Assembly: GCA_913009925.1 (NCBI GenBank)
Contig: CAJVWY010000032.1
Location: forward strand, 1 to 9,805
Reading direction: 5' to 3'
Source: an uncultured bacterium
GTDB taxonomy: Bacteria > Actinomycetota > Thermoleophilia > BMS3ABIN01
DNA: 9,805 nucleotides
The notes below the pieces were generated by a model that saw only the letters and a program-made list of their open reading frames with translations, had not been told where the DNA came from and searched no databases. This document shows positions 1-6,596 of this stretch, one piece after another. The translations under genes were made by a program, and so were the position numbers. How positions within the stretch are numbered: position 1 is the stretch's first letter; each line of letters begins with the position of its first letter.

Positions 1-496
1 GCCGGCCGCTTACAGCCACCCAGCCTCCCACCGGCGCCAGGCCGATGGTGGCGCCCAGGAAAAGGTGGCAGAGCGAGGTGAACCTCTTGGTATACGGGTA
101 GATGAGGAAGGCCGCCACCACGATGGGGGACAGGTACCAGGTAATGGCGGGCAGGTGGTAGAGGGAGAAGGCCAGCAGGGCAAGGGAGATGGCCAGGAAC
201 GCCAGGGCGGTGTCGAGGGACAGCCTGCCCGATGGAAGCTCCCTGCCGGCGGTACGCGGGTTACGCGCATCGATCTCCCTATCTATGACGCGGTTGAGCC
301 CCATGGCCAGGCTGCGGGCGGCTACCATGGCCATGGTTATCCAGAACATCTTCCAGAACCCCGGGAAGCGATGGAGCACCAGGAAGGCGCCGGCGTAAGC
401 AAAAGGCAGGGCGAAGACGCTGTGTTCGAACTTGACGAAAGCAGCGAACAGGGCGGGCAGCTTCAGTAGCGATGAAGTCCGGTCGCTGGCGTTCAT
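1..496 (-). CDS. ubiA: UbiA-family aromatic prenyltransferase, 3' end beyond the window (partial)
   Basis: The reading frame is open from the ATG at 496 to the left edge (165 codons seen). UbiA enzymes are integral membrane proteins that join a polyprenyl diphosphate to an aromatic acid during quinone synthesis. The first Asp-rich motif is plain: N68-R69-V-I-D72-R-E-I-D76-ARNPRTAGRELPSG, which binds Mg2+-diphosphate in this family. YPYTKRFT (133-140) and the following H-x-x-LG and GGW segments also fit. Hydrophobic segments lie around residues 30-43, 51-67, 97-112 and 121-135. The second Asp motif would lie beyond the edge. The start is 28 bp after the ubiD stop, with only a weak AGG ribosome site. 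Next to UbiD, and with no ubiquinone expected in this kind of organism, the likely substrate is 1,4-dihydroxy-6-naphthoate (MqnP role in the futalosine menaquinone route). That substrate is inferred; 4-hydroxybenzoate is the alternative. Confidence 0.93.
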   Translation of the reverse strand, partial: MNASDRTSSLLKLPALFAAFVKFEHSVFALPFAYAGAFLVLHRFPGFWKMFWITMAMVAARSLAMGLNRVIDREIDARNPRTAGRELPSGRLSLDTALAFLAISLALLAFSLYHLPAITWYLSPIVVAAFLIYPYTKRFTSLCHLFLGATIGLAPVGGWVAVSGR

Positions 497-524
497 GGCT
501 GGAACCTGAGGTCTCCGGTCCGCC

Positions 525-1964
525 TCAGGGAAGGTCTATGCCGTAGCGAAGCCATTTCTCATCCACCAGCTTTTTTATCTCCTCGCTCATGGCTATGTCG
601 TCGGGCCACTGGCGCGGATGTCCCTCGCTGGCCCAGGTCTTGGTGGCGTCGATACCCATCTTGGCGCCGTAACTGGCCGTGGGGCTGGAATGATCCAGCA
701 CATCCAGCGGCCCTTCGGTGATGAGGATATCGCGGCGCGGGTCCACGTTGTTGAACACCCGCCAGGCCACCTCACTCTCATCGTGTACGTTCACCTGGGC
801 GTCGACGATGACCACGAACTTGGTGAGAGAGAGCATGCCCAACCCCCAGACAGCGCTCATGACCTTCTTGGCCTGGGTGGGGTAGCTCTTGTTGATGGAG
901 ATTATGGCGCAGTTGTGGAACACGCCCTCCAGGGGCAGGTTCATGTCCACCATCTCCGGCAGCGTCACCTTCAGCAGTGGCAGGAACAGGCGCTCGGTGG
1001 CCTTGCCCAGAAAGCAGTCCTCCATCGGCGGCCTGCCGACGATGGTCGTGGCGTAAATGGGGTTGCGCCGGTGGGTGATACAGGTCAGGTGGAAGACCGG
1101 GTAGTCGTCCGCCAGCGAATAGTAGCCGGTATGGTCGCCAAAGGGGCCCTCACGTCTGACCTCGCCGTGATTCACGAACCCCTCCAGGATGATTTCCGCG
1201 GTGGCCGGGACCTCCAGATCGATGCTGCGGCATTTGACCATCTCCACCGGGCTGCCCTTGAGGAACCCCGCCAGCATCATCTCGTCCAGGTCCCGTGGCA
1301 GCGGCGCCGTGGCGGCGTAGGTGGTGGCGGGGTCGGTGCCGATGGCCACAGCTACTTCCAGCCCGTCGGCGGCGGCCCGGAAGTTCTCCGCTCCATCCTT
1401 GTGTATATGCCAGTGCATGCCCATAGTCCGGGAATCGAATTTCTGTAGACGGTACATGCCGGCGTTGCGCCTCCCGGAGACCGGGTCCCGCGTAAAGACC
1501 ACCGGCAGGGTGATGAAGGGGCCGCCGTCGTCCGGCCAGGTCTTGAGTATGGGCAGGGCGTCAAGATCGGGTTCGTCCATCACCACTTGCTGGCACGGGC
1601 CGGATTTGACCATCTTCGGCGCGGAGCCCGCCAGGTCGCGGAGCTTCCCCAGGGCCTTCACCTTGTCTATCAGCCCGTGGGGGATCTGCATATGCAGTAC
1701 CTGGCTCAGGCGGTCGGCGACTTCGTCCAGATCTGCACCCCCCAGGGCCAGGCTCATCCGTTTCATGCTGCCAAACTGGTTGATGATCACAGGCATGTCC
1801 GAGCCCACCGGATTGCGGAACAGCAGCGCCGGCCCGTGGGCCTTGCTGACGCGATCGGTGATCTCTGATATCTCCAGTTCGGGATCGACCGCTTCCTCTA
1901 TCTCCACCAGTTCACCCTCGCGCCGCAGGACGTCAAGGAACTGCCTCAGGTCGTCAATCGCCAT
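525..1964 (-). CDS. ubiD: UbiD-family prenylated-FMN-dependent decarboxylase
   Basis: UbiD enzymes remove the carboxyl group from aromatic or alpha,beta-unsaturated acids, using prenylated FMN made by UbiX; no ubiX is in this window. The protein has 479 residues from the ATG at 1964, close to the usual UbiD length of about 490. Seen: the N-terminal family signature (MAIDDLRQFLDVLRREGELV), the N-x-G-x-Y-R-x-Q segment (about 167-174) and the WHIH region that shape the cofactor site, and EGPFGDHTGYY (272-282), which carries family-conserved acidic residues of the active site. The start at 1964 is preferred over an in-frame ATG at 1994. It has a GGAGG site 4 bases upstream and matches the usual N-terminus, while the ATG at 1994 has no ribosome site. 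The gene overlaps the upstream gene's stop by 11 bp, which suggests translational coupling. Beside ubiA it probably makes the decarboxylated quinone ring (MqnL-like role in menaquinone synthesis, inferred). Confidence 0.95.
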   Translation of the reverse strand: MAIDDLRQFLDVLRREGELVEIEEAVDPELEISEITDRVSKAHGPALLFRNPVGSDMPVIINQFGSMKRMSLALGGADLDEVADRLSQVLHMQIPHGLIDKVKALGKLRDLAGSAPKMVKSGPCQQVVMDEPDLDALPILKTWPDDGGPFITLPVVFTRDPVSGRRNAGMYRLQKFDSRTMGMHWHIHKDGAENFRAAADGLEVAVAIGTDPATTYAATAPLPRDLDEMMLAGFLKGSPVEMVKCRSIDLEVPATAEIILEGFVNHGEVRREGPFGDHTGYYSLADDYPVFHLTCITHRRNPIYATTIVGRPPMEDCFLGKATERLFLPLLKVTLPEMVDMNLPLEGVFHNCAIISINKSYPTQAKKVMSAVWGLGMLSLTKFVVIVDAQVNVHDESEVAWRVFNNVDPRRDILITEGPLDVLDHSSPTASYGAKMGIDATKTWASEGHPRQWPDDIAMSEEIKKLVDEKWLRYGIDLP

Positions 1965-2613
1965 CGGGCCTCCGCTCTTGATGTAGGTCGGCATATATAT
2001 TAGTCAATATCACGCCGGTTTTCTTGTACCCGCCCGGGTCGATGTCCGCCAGCATGCGATCCCGGAGTCCGGATAGTGAAGACCTCTCCCTGTCGCTTTC
2101 CCACAGTGCCCGGCGGCAGGATTCGAACCCATCCCGCCAGGAGCTGTCGACGCCGCCTTGCGCATGGCCGGCGAGGCACAGCGTCACCACCGACCACGCG
2201 TCGAGGGCCAGGCGGGGGTCCATACCCTCACAATGGACAAAAGAACAGAACTCGATCAGGCGGGAGAGCATCTCGATACAGAAGATGTCTTCCAGCGCAG
2301 CTATACGGTCGAGTCCGCGGGCGTACATGTAGTCTCCGGCCAGCAGCCGGAAATCCCTGCGGCCGGGCCTGAGCAGCCTGCTGCTGCCATAGTGGAGGAG
2401 GTAGCCTTCGAAGATGTATTCCAGGGTGAACCGGTACCGGTCCCCATGGACGGCGCCGGCGCCACCCGCCACCGTAAACAGGTCGGAATAGCCGCCGCTC
2501 GCATCGTCACCGGGAGCCGGGGCCAGGCTCTCGGCGAAAAGGGGGCTGTCGGCGGCGATCTCCCTGCTGATCGTACCCAGCGTCTCCGGCAGCGATATTC
2601 CCGAGATACCCAT
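1954..2613 (-). CDS. Unrecognised conserved-looking protein between rex and ubiD, possibly isoprenoid-synthase-like
   Basis: This 219-residue protein is predicted soluble and mostly helical. I do not recognise a named family with certainty. Residues 65-76 (EYIFEGYLLHYG) and 91-105 (LAGDYMYARGLDRIA), followed by a long helix to about 128, resemble the helix of polyprenyl diphosphate synthases that reads roughly 'L-x-G-D-Y-L-x-A-R'. However, no DDxxD metal-binding motif is present, so synthase activity is unlikely. Six cysteines are scattered without a CxxC pair. The ORF looks real: it fills the gap in a tight operon, starts 31 bp after the rex stop with an AGG 8 bases before its ATG, and overlaps ubiD by 11 bp. 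Its place beside ubiD and ubiA hints at quinone or prenyl metabolism, perhaps as a non-catalytic partner subunit. This is inference from position and one motif. Confidence 0.72.
   Translation of the reverse strand: MGISGISLPETLGTISREIAADSPLFAESLAPAPGDDASGGYSDLFTVAGGAGAVHGDRYRFTLEYIFEGYLLHYGSSRLLRPGRRDFRLLAGDYMYARGLDRIAALEDIFCIEMLSRLIEFCSFVHCEGMDPRLALDAWSVVTLCLAGHAQGGVDSSWRDGFESCRRALWESDRERSSLSGLRDRMLADIDPGGYKKTGVILTNIYADLHQERRPDGD
1969..1973 (-). promoter_or_regulatory. Ribosome binding site deciding the ubiD start
   Basis: GGAGG on the minus strand lies 4 bases before the ATG at 1964. It lies inside the 3' end of the upstream gene. The in-frame ATG 30 bases further upstream, at 1994, has only an AT-rich stretch before it and no purine-rich site. 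Confidence 0.75.
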
Positions 2614-2644
2614 CAGCGGTGCCTGCTCCTGTCCGGGCGGCTGT

Positions 2645-3283
2645 TCATGATTTATCCAGGTAGAAGGACAGGGTCATCAGTTCCGTGGAAAGATCCACCT
2701 GCCTGAGGATGACCGGCTGGTCCGCTGTGGCGCTGATCGGCGCGAAATTGAGCACTGCCGGCACCCCGGCCGCCACCACACGGTCGATCACATCCTGGGC
2801 GGTATCAGCGGGGGTGGTGATCATGGCGATGTGGACGTCGTTGCCGGCGATGAACTCTTCCAGCCGGTCGCTGGACAGAACGGGCCCGGCGCCGCGGTCG
2901 GTGCCGACGACATCCGGATCGGAGTCGAACATGCCGACCAGGTTGAACCCCTGTCTCTCGAAGCCGCGGTAGAGGGCCAGGGCTGTGCCCAGTTTGCCTG
3001 AGCCGATAATGATAACGTTCCAGGAACGGTCGAGTCCCAGTTGCTGGCGCAGCTCTTCCACCAGGGTCTTGACATCGTAACCCACACCCCTGGTACCGAA
3101 CTCGCCGAAGTAGGAAAGATCTTTACGTATCTGGGCCGGGTTGGCGCCCACGGCCTCGGCCAGCTGCCGTGAGGAGACGGTCTCCTTTCCCTGCCCCTGC
3201 ATCTCCTGCAGTTTGCGCAGGTAGCGGGAAAGACGCGGCACGGTGGCTTCCGGGATGGGTTCGTTTCGCCTGGACGGGCTCAT
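2645..3283 (-). CDS. rex: Redox-sensing transcriptional repressor Rex
   Basis: Rex senses the NADH/NAD+ ratio: it binds operators when NADH is low and is released when NADH binds, usually controlling respiration and fermentation genes. The 212-residue length is typical. The winged-helix DNA-binding domain fills about residues 8-80, with the signatures IPEATVPRLSRYLR and NPAQIRKDLSYFGEFGTRG. The Rossmann fold starts at VIIIGSGKLGTAL (GxGxxG, about 90-102), then the acidic end of strand 2 (MFDSDP) and NFAPI further on. The C-terminal helix that swaps between subunits is present. An AAGGA ribosome site lies 10 bases before the ATG. It sits 21 bp after hemL inside the heme/quinone operon; in streptomycetes rex likewise lies beside heme genes but heads the operon. 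I found no clear TTGTGA-type Rex operator by eye in the window. Confidence 0.97.
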   Translation of the reverse strand: MSPSRRNEPIPEATVPRLSRYLRKLQEMQGQGKETVSSRQLAEAVGANPAQIRKDLSYFGEFGTRGVGYDVKTLVEELRQQLGLDRSWNVIIIGSGKLGTALALYRGFERQGFNLVGMFDSDPDVVGTDRGAGPVLSSDRLEEFIAGNDVHIAMITTPADTAQDVIDRVVAAGVPAVLNFAPISATADQPVILRQVDLSTELMTLSFYLDKS

Positions 3284-3304
3284 GGTGATCGTTTCCTTCT
3301 GATC

Positions 3305-4588
3305 TCAGGGGTTCAGGAGGAAAGATGCCGCCGCCTCGGCGGTACGGTCCAGGTCATCGTCGCTGTGGGCCAGGGAGACGAAGGCCGCTTCGAACTGTGA
3401 CGGCGCCAGGTAGATGCCGTGGTCGAGCATATGCTTGAAATAATCGGCGTAGAGGCCGGTATCGCAGGCTTTGGCCGAGGAGAAGTCGGTCACGGGTTCG
3501 TCGCAGAAAAAGAGCGTCATCATGGAGCCGGCACGGTTAAAACTGAGCGGATAGCCGGAAGCATCCACGATCGCCTCCATCCGGGACGCCAGGCGCGCGG
3601 ACTTTTCCTCCAGCCGGTCATAGGTACCGGGTCTGGACAGCTGGTCGAGGGTGCCGACCCCCGCCGCCATGGCCAGGGGGTTGCCGGAGAGGGTCCCCGC
3701 CTGGTAAGTGTCTCCCGAAGGCGCCACCGTCTTCATGATGTCCCTGCCGCCGCCGAAAGCGCCCACCGGCAAGCCGCCGCCGATGATCTTGCCCAGGCAG
3801 GTCATGTCGGCGGCGATGCCGTATCGCTCCTGGGCGCCGCCGAAAGCCACCCGAAACCCGCACATCACTTCATCGAATATGAGAACAGAGCTGTACTCGG
3901 TTGCCAGGGCCCGCAGGCCTTCCAGGAAGCCCTCAGCGGGCGGCACCGTTCCCATATTGCCGGCGACGGGCTCGACGATGATGGCCGCCACCTGTTCCCC
4001 CTCCCGGACCATTATCTCCCTGACGCTGTCGAGGTCGTTGTAATCCGCCAGAATGGTGCCGGCGGAGGTGCCGGCGGTGACCCCGGGGCTGTCCGGCAGG
4101 GAGAGGGTGGCCACCCCGGAGCCGGCCTGCACCAGCAGGCTGTCCACGGCACCGTGGTAACAGCCGATAAACTTGATGATCTTCTCGCGCCCGGTGTAAC
4201 CACGGGCTACCCTCAGGGCGCTCATGGTGGCTTCGGTGCCGGAATTGGTCATGCGTACCATCTCGAGGGAGGGGAACGCGTCCACGATCCTCTCCGCCAG
4301 CTCCACCTCCAGAGGGCTGGGCGCGCCGAAGCTGGTGCCGTCCTTCAGTGTCTTCTCCAGCGCCTCGCGTACCGCCGGGTGGGAGTGGCCCAGGATCAGC
4401 GGACCCCAGGAACCTACGTAATCGATGTATTCATTGCCATCAACATCGTACAGGCGGCTGCCCTCGCCCCGTGCCATGAAAATAGGGTCGAGGCCGACGG
4501 AGCGCATGGCCCGCACGGGGCTGTTAACGCCGCCCGGAAGGAGTTCGAGGGCCCGGCTGTAAAGTCTCCGGGAATCAGGGACGTCCAT
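3305..4588 (-). CDS. hemL: Glutamate-1-semialdehyde 2,1-aminomutase
   Basis: A PLP enzyme of the cytoplasm that converts glutamate-1-semialdehyde to 5-aminolevulinate, the second step of the C5 route to tetrapyrroles. The 427-residue length is standard. Seen: LLPGGVNSPVRA near the N-terminus (17-28), the PLP-binding NSGTEA (115-120), the cofactor-contacting IFDEVMCGFRV (about 237-247), and the Schiff-base lysine K267 in CLGKIIGGGLPVGAFGG. The gene starts 6 bp after the hemB stop. Its AAGGAG site lies within the end of hemB, so the two are co-translated. Its substrate comes from glutamyl-tRNA reductase (HemA), which is not in this window. This assigns the organism to the C5 rather than the ALA-synthase (Shemin) pathway. 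The related acetylornithine/ornithine aminotransferases are excluded by the overall HemL-type sequence. Confidence 0.98.
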   Translation of the reverse strand: MDVPDSRRLYSRALELLPGGVNSPVRAMRSVGLDPIFMARGEGSRLYDVDGNEYIDYVGSWGPLILGHSHPAVREALEKTLKDGTSFGAPSPLEVELAERIVDAFPSLEMVRMTNSGTEATMSALRVARGYTGREKIIKFIGCYHGAVDSLLVQAGSGVATLSLPDSPGVTAGTSAGTILADYNDLDSVREIMVREGEQVAAIIVEPVAGNMGTVPPAEGFLEGLRALATEYSSVLIFDEVMCGFRVAFGGAQERYGIAADMTCLGKIIGGGLPVGAFGGGRDIMKTVAPSGDTYQAGTLSGNPLAMAAGVGTLDQLSRPGTYDRLEEKSARLASRMEAIVDASGYPLSFNRAGSMMTLFFCDEPVTDFSSAKACDTGLYADYFKHMLDHGIYLAPSQFEAAFVSLAHSDDDLDRTAEAAASFLLNP

Positions 4589-4594
4589 AAGCCG

Positions 4595-5569
4595 CTACTC
4601 CTTCAGCCATTGGGCTGCTTCCCGGGCGTGATAGGTGATGATCATGTCCGCGCCGGCGCGGCGGATAGCCATGAGTGACTCCAGCACCACGCGCTTCTCG
4701 TCGAGCCAGCCTTGGGCCGCCGCCGCCTTCAGCATCGAGTACTCACCGCTGACATTGAAGGCCGCCAGGGGGAAGCGGGTCTCCTGCTTGATACGATAGA
4801 TGATATCCAGGTAGGGAAGGGCGGGTTTGACCATGATGATGTCGGCGCCTTCCTCCAGGTCCAGCAGCACCTCACGCACGGCTTCATTGCTGTTGCGGTG
4901 GTCCATCTGATAGGAGCGGCGGTCACCGAATTCGGGCGTGGACTCCGCCGCCTCGCGGAAGGGCCCGTAGAAGGCGGAGGCGAACTTGGCCGCGTAGGAC
5001 ATGATAGGGGTGTTGATGAACCCCTCGCCGTCCAGCCCGTTCCTGATAGCTGCCACGCGTCCGTCCATCATGTCCGATGGAGCGACGATATCGGCGCCGG
5101 CCTCGGCGTGGGATACGGCCATGCGGGCAAGTATTTCCAGGGTAATGTCGTTGTCGACGTAACCGTCCTTGATGATGCCGCAATGTCCGTGGCTGGTGTA
5201 TTCGCAGAGGCAGACATCGGTGATCACCAGCAGCTCCGGCAGGCTCTCCTTGAGCGCCGCCACCGCCATCTGGATGATGCCCTCATCGTCGTAAGCGCCT
5301 GAGCCGGCCTCGTCCTTCACTGCGGGGATGCCGAAAAGCAGCACCGCCGGGATGCCCAGGCTGAAAACCTCCATGGCTTCGGCGACCAGGTTGGAGATGG
5401 AGAGCTGATAGCAGCCCGGCATCGACTCGATCTCTGTACGCACATCCTTGCCATGGGTGACGAACAAAGGGTGAATCAGGCGGTCCGTTGACAGGTGGGT
5501 CTCGCTCACCAGGTCACGGACCTGCTCCGTGGTTCTCAAGCGCCGCATTCTGTAAGAGGGGAAATACAC
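4595..5569 (-). CDS. hemB: Delta-aminolevulinic acid dehydratase (porphobilinogen synthase)
   Basis: Condenses two 5-aminolevulinate molecules into porphobilinogen, directly using the HemL product. The 324-residue length is typical. The two catalytic lysines are seen: K195 in MSYAAKFASAFYGPF and K248 in IIMVKPALPYLD. The cysteines C120, C122 and C130 in DVCLCEYTSHGHCG mark the zinc-dependent type rather than the magnesium type, which has aspartates there. The N-terminal RMRRLR is the usual family start. Translation begins at a GTG at 5569. An AAAGGAG site ends 8 bases before it, and no ATG fits better. It is the first gene of the tight cluster; a 90-bp gap with an inverted repeat and a possible promoter separates it from the lipoprotein gene upstream. 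Confidence 0.98.
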   Translation of the reverse strand: MYFPSYRMRRLRTTEQVRDLVSETHLSTDRLIHPLFVTHGKDVRTEIESMPGCYQLSISNLVAEAMEVFSLGIPAVLLFGIPAVKDEAGSGAYDDEGIIQMAVAALKESLPELLVITDVCLCEYTSHGHCGIIKDGYVDNDITLEILARMAVSHAEAGADIVAPSDMMDGRVAAIRNGLDGEGFINTPIMSYAAKFASAFYGPFREAAESTPEFGDRRSYQMDHRNSNEAVREVLLDLEEGADIIMVKPALPYLDIIYRIKQETRFPLAAFNVSGEYSMLKAAAAQGWLDEKRVVLESLMAIRRAGADMIITYHAREAAQWLKE

Positions 5570-5577
5570 CTTGGAAG

Positions 5578-5584
5578 CTCCTTT
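5578..5584 (-). promoter_or_regulatory. Ribosome binding site for the GTG start of hemB
   Basis: AAAGGAG on the minus strand lies 8 bases before the GTG at 5569. This supports the GTG start over the internal ATG at codon 8, which would trim the conserved N-terminus. Confidence 0.75.
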
Positions 5585-5621
5585 GGCGGGTTTTGCTGAA
5601 TTTGATCCGGCCTGGAGCTAT

Positions 5622-5630
5622 ATTATCTCA
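5622..5630 (-). promoter_or_regulatory. Candidate extended -10 promoter for hemB
   Basis: On the minus strand the sequence reads TGA-GATAAT, an extended -10 (TGn) with 5 of 6 consensus bases. No good -35 is visible at 16-18 bp upstream (GCTTTA there is poor). Transcription would begin near 5615, giving a leader of about 45 bases. The TG lies within one arm of an inverted repeat, so the site could be regulated. The alternative is read-through from the lipoprotein gene's promoter. Confidence 0.35.
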
Positions 5631-5665
5631 GTAGAGGCCGTTCATAAAGCTACGGGACTCTACTG
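5629..5665. repeat. Inverted repeat across the hemB upstream region (operator or RNA hairpin)
   Basis: CAGTAGAG at 5629-5636 and CTCTACTG at 5658-5665 are perfect 8-bp inverted arms. An inner CCGT/ACGG pair (5638-5641 with 5652-5655) closes a 10-base loop, so the RNA could fold into a 12-bp interrupted hairpin. The stop codon of the upstream lipoprotein gene (5660-5662) lies in one arm, and the candidate -10 abuts the other. No U-run follows on either strand, which argues against a simple intrinsic terminator. It may be a protein-binding site or an RNA-processing hairpin. Confidence 0.6.
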
Positions 5666-6334
5666 GTTCGCCTGTTCCAGCAGCGCCGGATCGGTGATGG
5701 CCGTACTGCCGTATTTCTGCCAGTTGGCGTAGATATCGGGCTCCACCCAGTATTCGGTGCAAAGGCTGCCGATGGTGTTCTCGTCGAACTTGAACCAGTC
5801 GCTTATCTTGTCCGCATCCGCCTTCACCATCAGGGCCCGCGCCGCCATCACATCCTTGCTGGCGGCGTCTTCAGTGGTGCCATAGAGTGTTACCTGCACC
5901 TTGGTGACGTCGGGATAGAGAAACAGAGAGCTCATGAAACCCCGGGACATCTCGGTGATGTAACCTACGACCTGACCCGGATGGCAGGAGGGCGGCCGGC
6001 CGACGTTGATATCGACGAAGGTGCCCTGTCCGTCAGGCGTGAGTTTGATATTGCGGATGATGGGGTCTCCGGCGTAATCGACACTGCCGACCTTGCGGGT
6101 GACCATCTTGGTGACCGCCTCTTCCGTCACCGGGTCCTTCGCCTTCAGGGTCACCTTGCTGCCTGTCAGGGTGGACGCGGGGGTATCAGCTGTCTCGGAA
6201 TTACCGGAACAGCCGGTCCATACCAGCAATGCCAGCAACAGGAAAGCCGAGGCGGTGATGATAGCCGTCCGCTTGCCTGAAAGGAGCAATCTCCGGGCGT
6301 TGCCTTTTCCTGGATTGTGGTTCGAGAGGGTCAC
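5660..6334 (-). CDS. Putative lipoprotein of unknown function
   Basis: The protein is not recognised. With the GTG start at 6334 it has 224 residues: a basic N-terminal stretch (R14, R15, K21, R22), a hydrophobic segment (about 23-39), and a lipobox-like V-W-T-G-C with C42 as lipidation site. W at -3 is unusual, so a plain transmembrane anchor is possible. A Ser/Thr-rich linker (43-60) follows. The remaining 165 residues are mixed alpha/beta and should lie outside the membrane. Only two cysteines remain, C117 (PPSCHPG) and C192 (GSLCTEYW), which could form a disulfide. The GTG at 6334 is chosen because AAGGAG lies 9 bases before it; an in-frame GTG at 6394 has no ribosome site. It runs in the same direction as the hem cluster but is 90 bp away, so a functional link is only suggested. 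A GerMN-type domain was considered but not supported. Confidence 0.78.
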   Translation of the reverse strand: MTLSNHNPGKGNARRLLLSGKRTAIITASAFLLLALLVWTGCSGNSETADTPASTLTGSKVTLKAKDPVTEEAVTKMVTRKVGSVDYAGDPIIRNIKLTPDGQGTFVDINVGRPPSCHPGQVVGYITEMSRGFMSSLFLYPDVTKVQVTLYGTTEDAASKDVMAARALMVKADADKISDWFKFDENTIGSLCTEYWVEPDIYANWQKYGSTAITDPALLEQANQ

Positions 6335-6343
6335 GGTCTGGGT

Positions 6344-6349
6344 CTCCTT
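6344..6349 (-). promoter_or_regulatory. Ribosome binding site deciding the lipoprotein start
   Basis: AAGGAG on the minus strand sits 9 bases before the GTG at 6334. The upstream alternative GTG at 6394 lacks any such site, so the shorter form is favoured. Confidence 0.7.
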
Positions 6350-6460
6350 GCGCGTTTCTATCTCCTGTCGTACCCTGGTGGTAATGGCGAGCACGCCATG
6401 CCGATGGCTGGAAACCTGCCTAAGTGGTGTACGGAGTCCGTGCCATTTGCTGGTGGAAAA

Positions 6461-6469
6461 AGTATACCA
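6461..6469 (-). promoter_or_regulatory. Leftward extended -10 promoter for the lipoprotein gene
   Basis: On the minus strand the sequence reads TGG-TATACT, an extended -10 with 5 of 6 consensus bases in a locally AT-rich stretch. No recognisable -35 lies 17 bp upstream, as is common with extended -10 promoters. The start would be near 6454, giving a leader of about 120 bases to the GTG at 6334. Confidence 0.5.
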
Positions 6470-6491
6470 TATATAGACGCGATTCCTTCAG

Positions 6492-6532
6492 AAAAAACAA
6501 AAAAAATCAGCCCGCACCGCCGGCGCGGGCTG
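6492..6532 (-). terminator. Leftward-facing intrinsic terminator between divergent promoters
   Basis: CAGCCCGC at 6508-6515 pairs with GCGGGCTG at 6525-6532 (8 bp, 9-base loop). On the minus strand the hairpin is followed by a U-tract from the A-runs at 6499-6506 and 6492-6497. On the plus strand no U-tract follows, so it acts leftward only. No leftward gene ends here. It would therefore stop antisense or read-through transcripts coming from the foldase gene side, just before the leftward promoter at 6461-6469. Confidence 0.7.
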
Positions 6533-6561
6533 TTGGGTAAACGGGATGCTTTGGCTATAAT
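6533..6561 (+). promoter_or_regulatory. Rightward sigma-70-type promoter of the foldase gene
   Basis: TTGGGT at 6533-6538, a 17-bp spacer, and a perfect TATAAT at 6556-6561. Transcription would start near 6568, giving a leader of about 29 bases to the ATG at 6597. The -35 directly abuts the base of the leftward terminator hairpin. Confidence 0.75.
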
Positions 6562-6596
6562 GCCATATTAGATGTGCAACCGGAGAAAGGTTTGAC

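Noticed and set aside
65..469. 134-codon open frame on the plus strand
   Set aside because: It is antisense to the partial ubiA, whose minus-frame translation carries the UbiA Asp motif and membrane segments.
618..1448. 276-codon open frame on the plus strand
   Set aside because: It is antisense to ubiD, which is unmistakable. Open only because of GC-rich codon bias.
525..1994. Longer UbiD form starting at ATG 1994
   Set aside because: The ten extra residues are not typical of the family, and only an AT-rich sequence without a ribosome site precedes that ATG. GGAGG sits correctly before 1964.
3419..4678. 419-codon open frame on the plus strand
   Set aside because: It is antisense to hemL and the end of hemB, both certain genes. 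The protein is compositionally odd (His/Gly/Ala-rich) with no family features.
5660..6394. Longer form of the lipoprotein starting at GTG 6394
   Set aside because: There is no ribosome site before 6394. AAGGAG is correctly placed before the GTG at 6334, which also gives a more normal signal sequence length.
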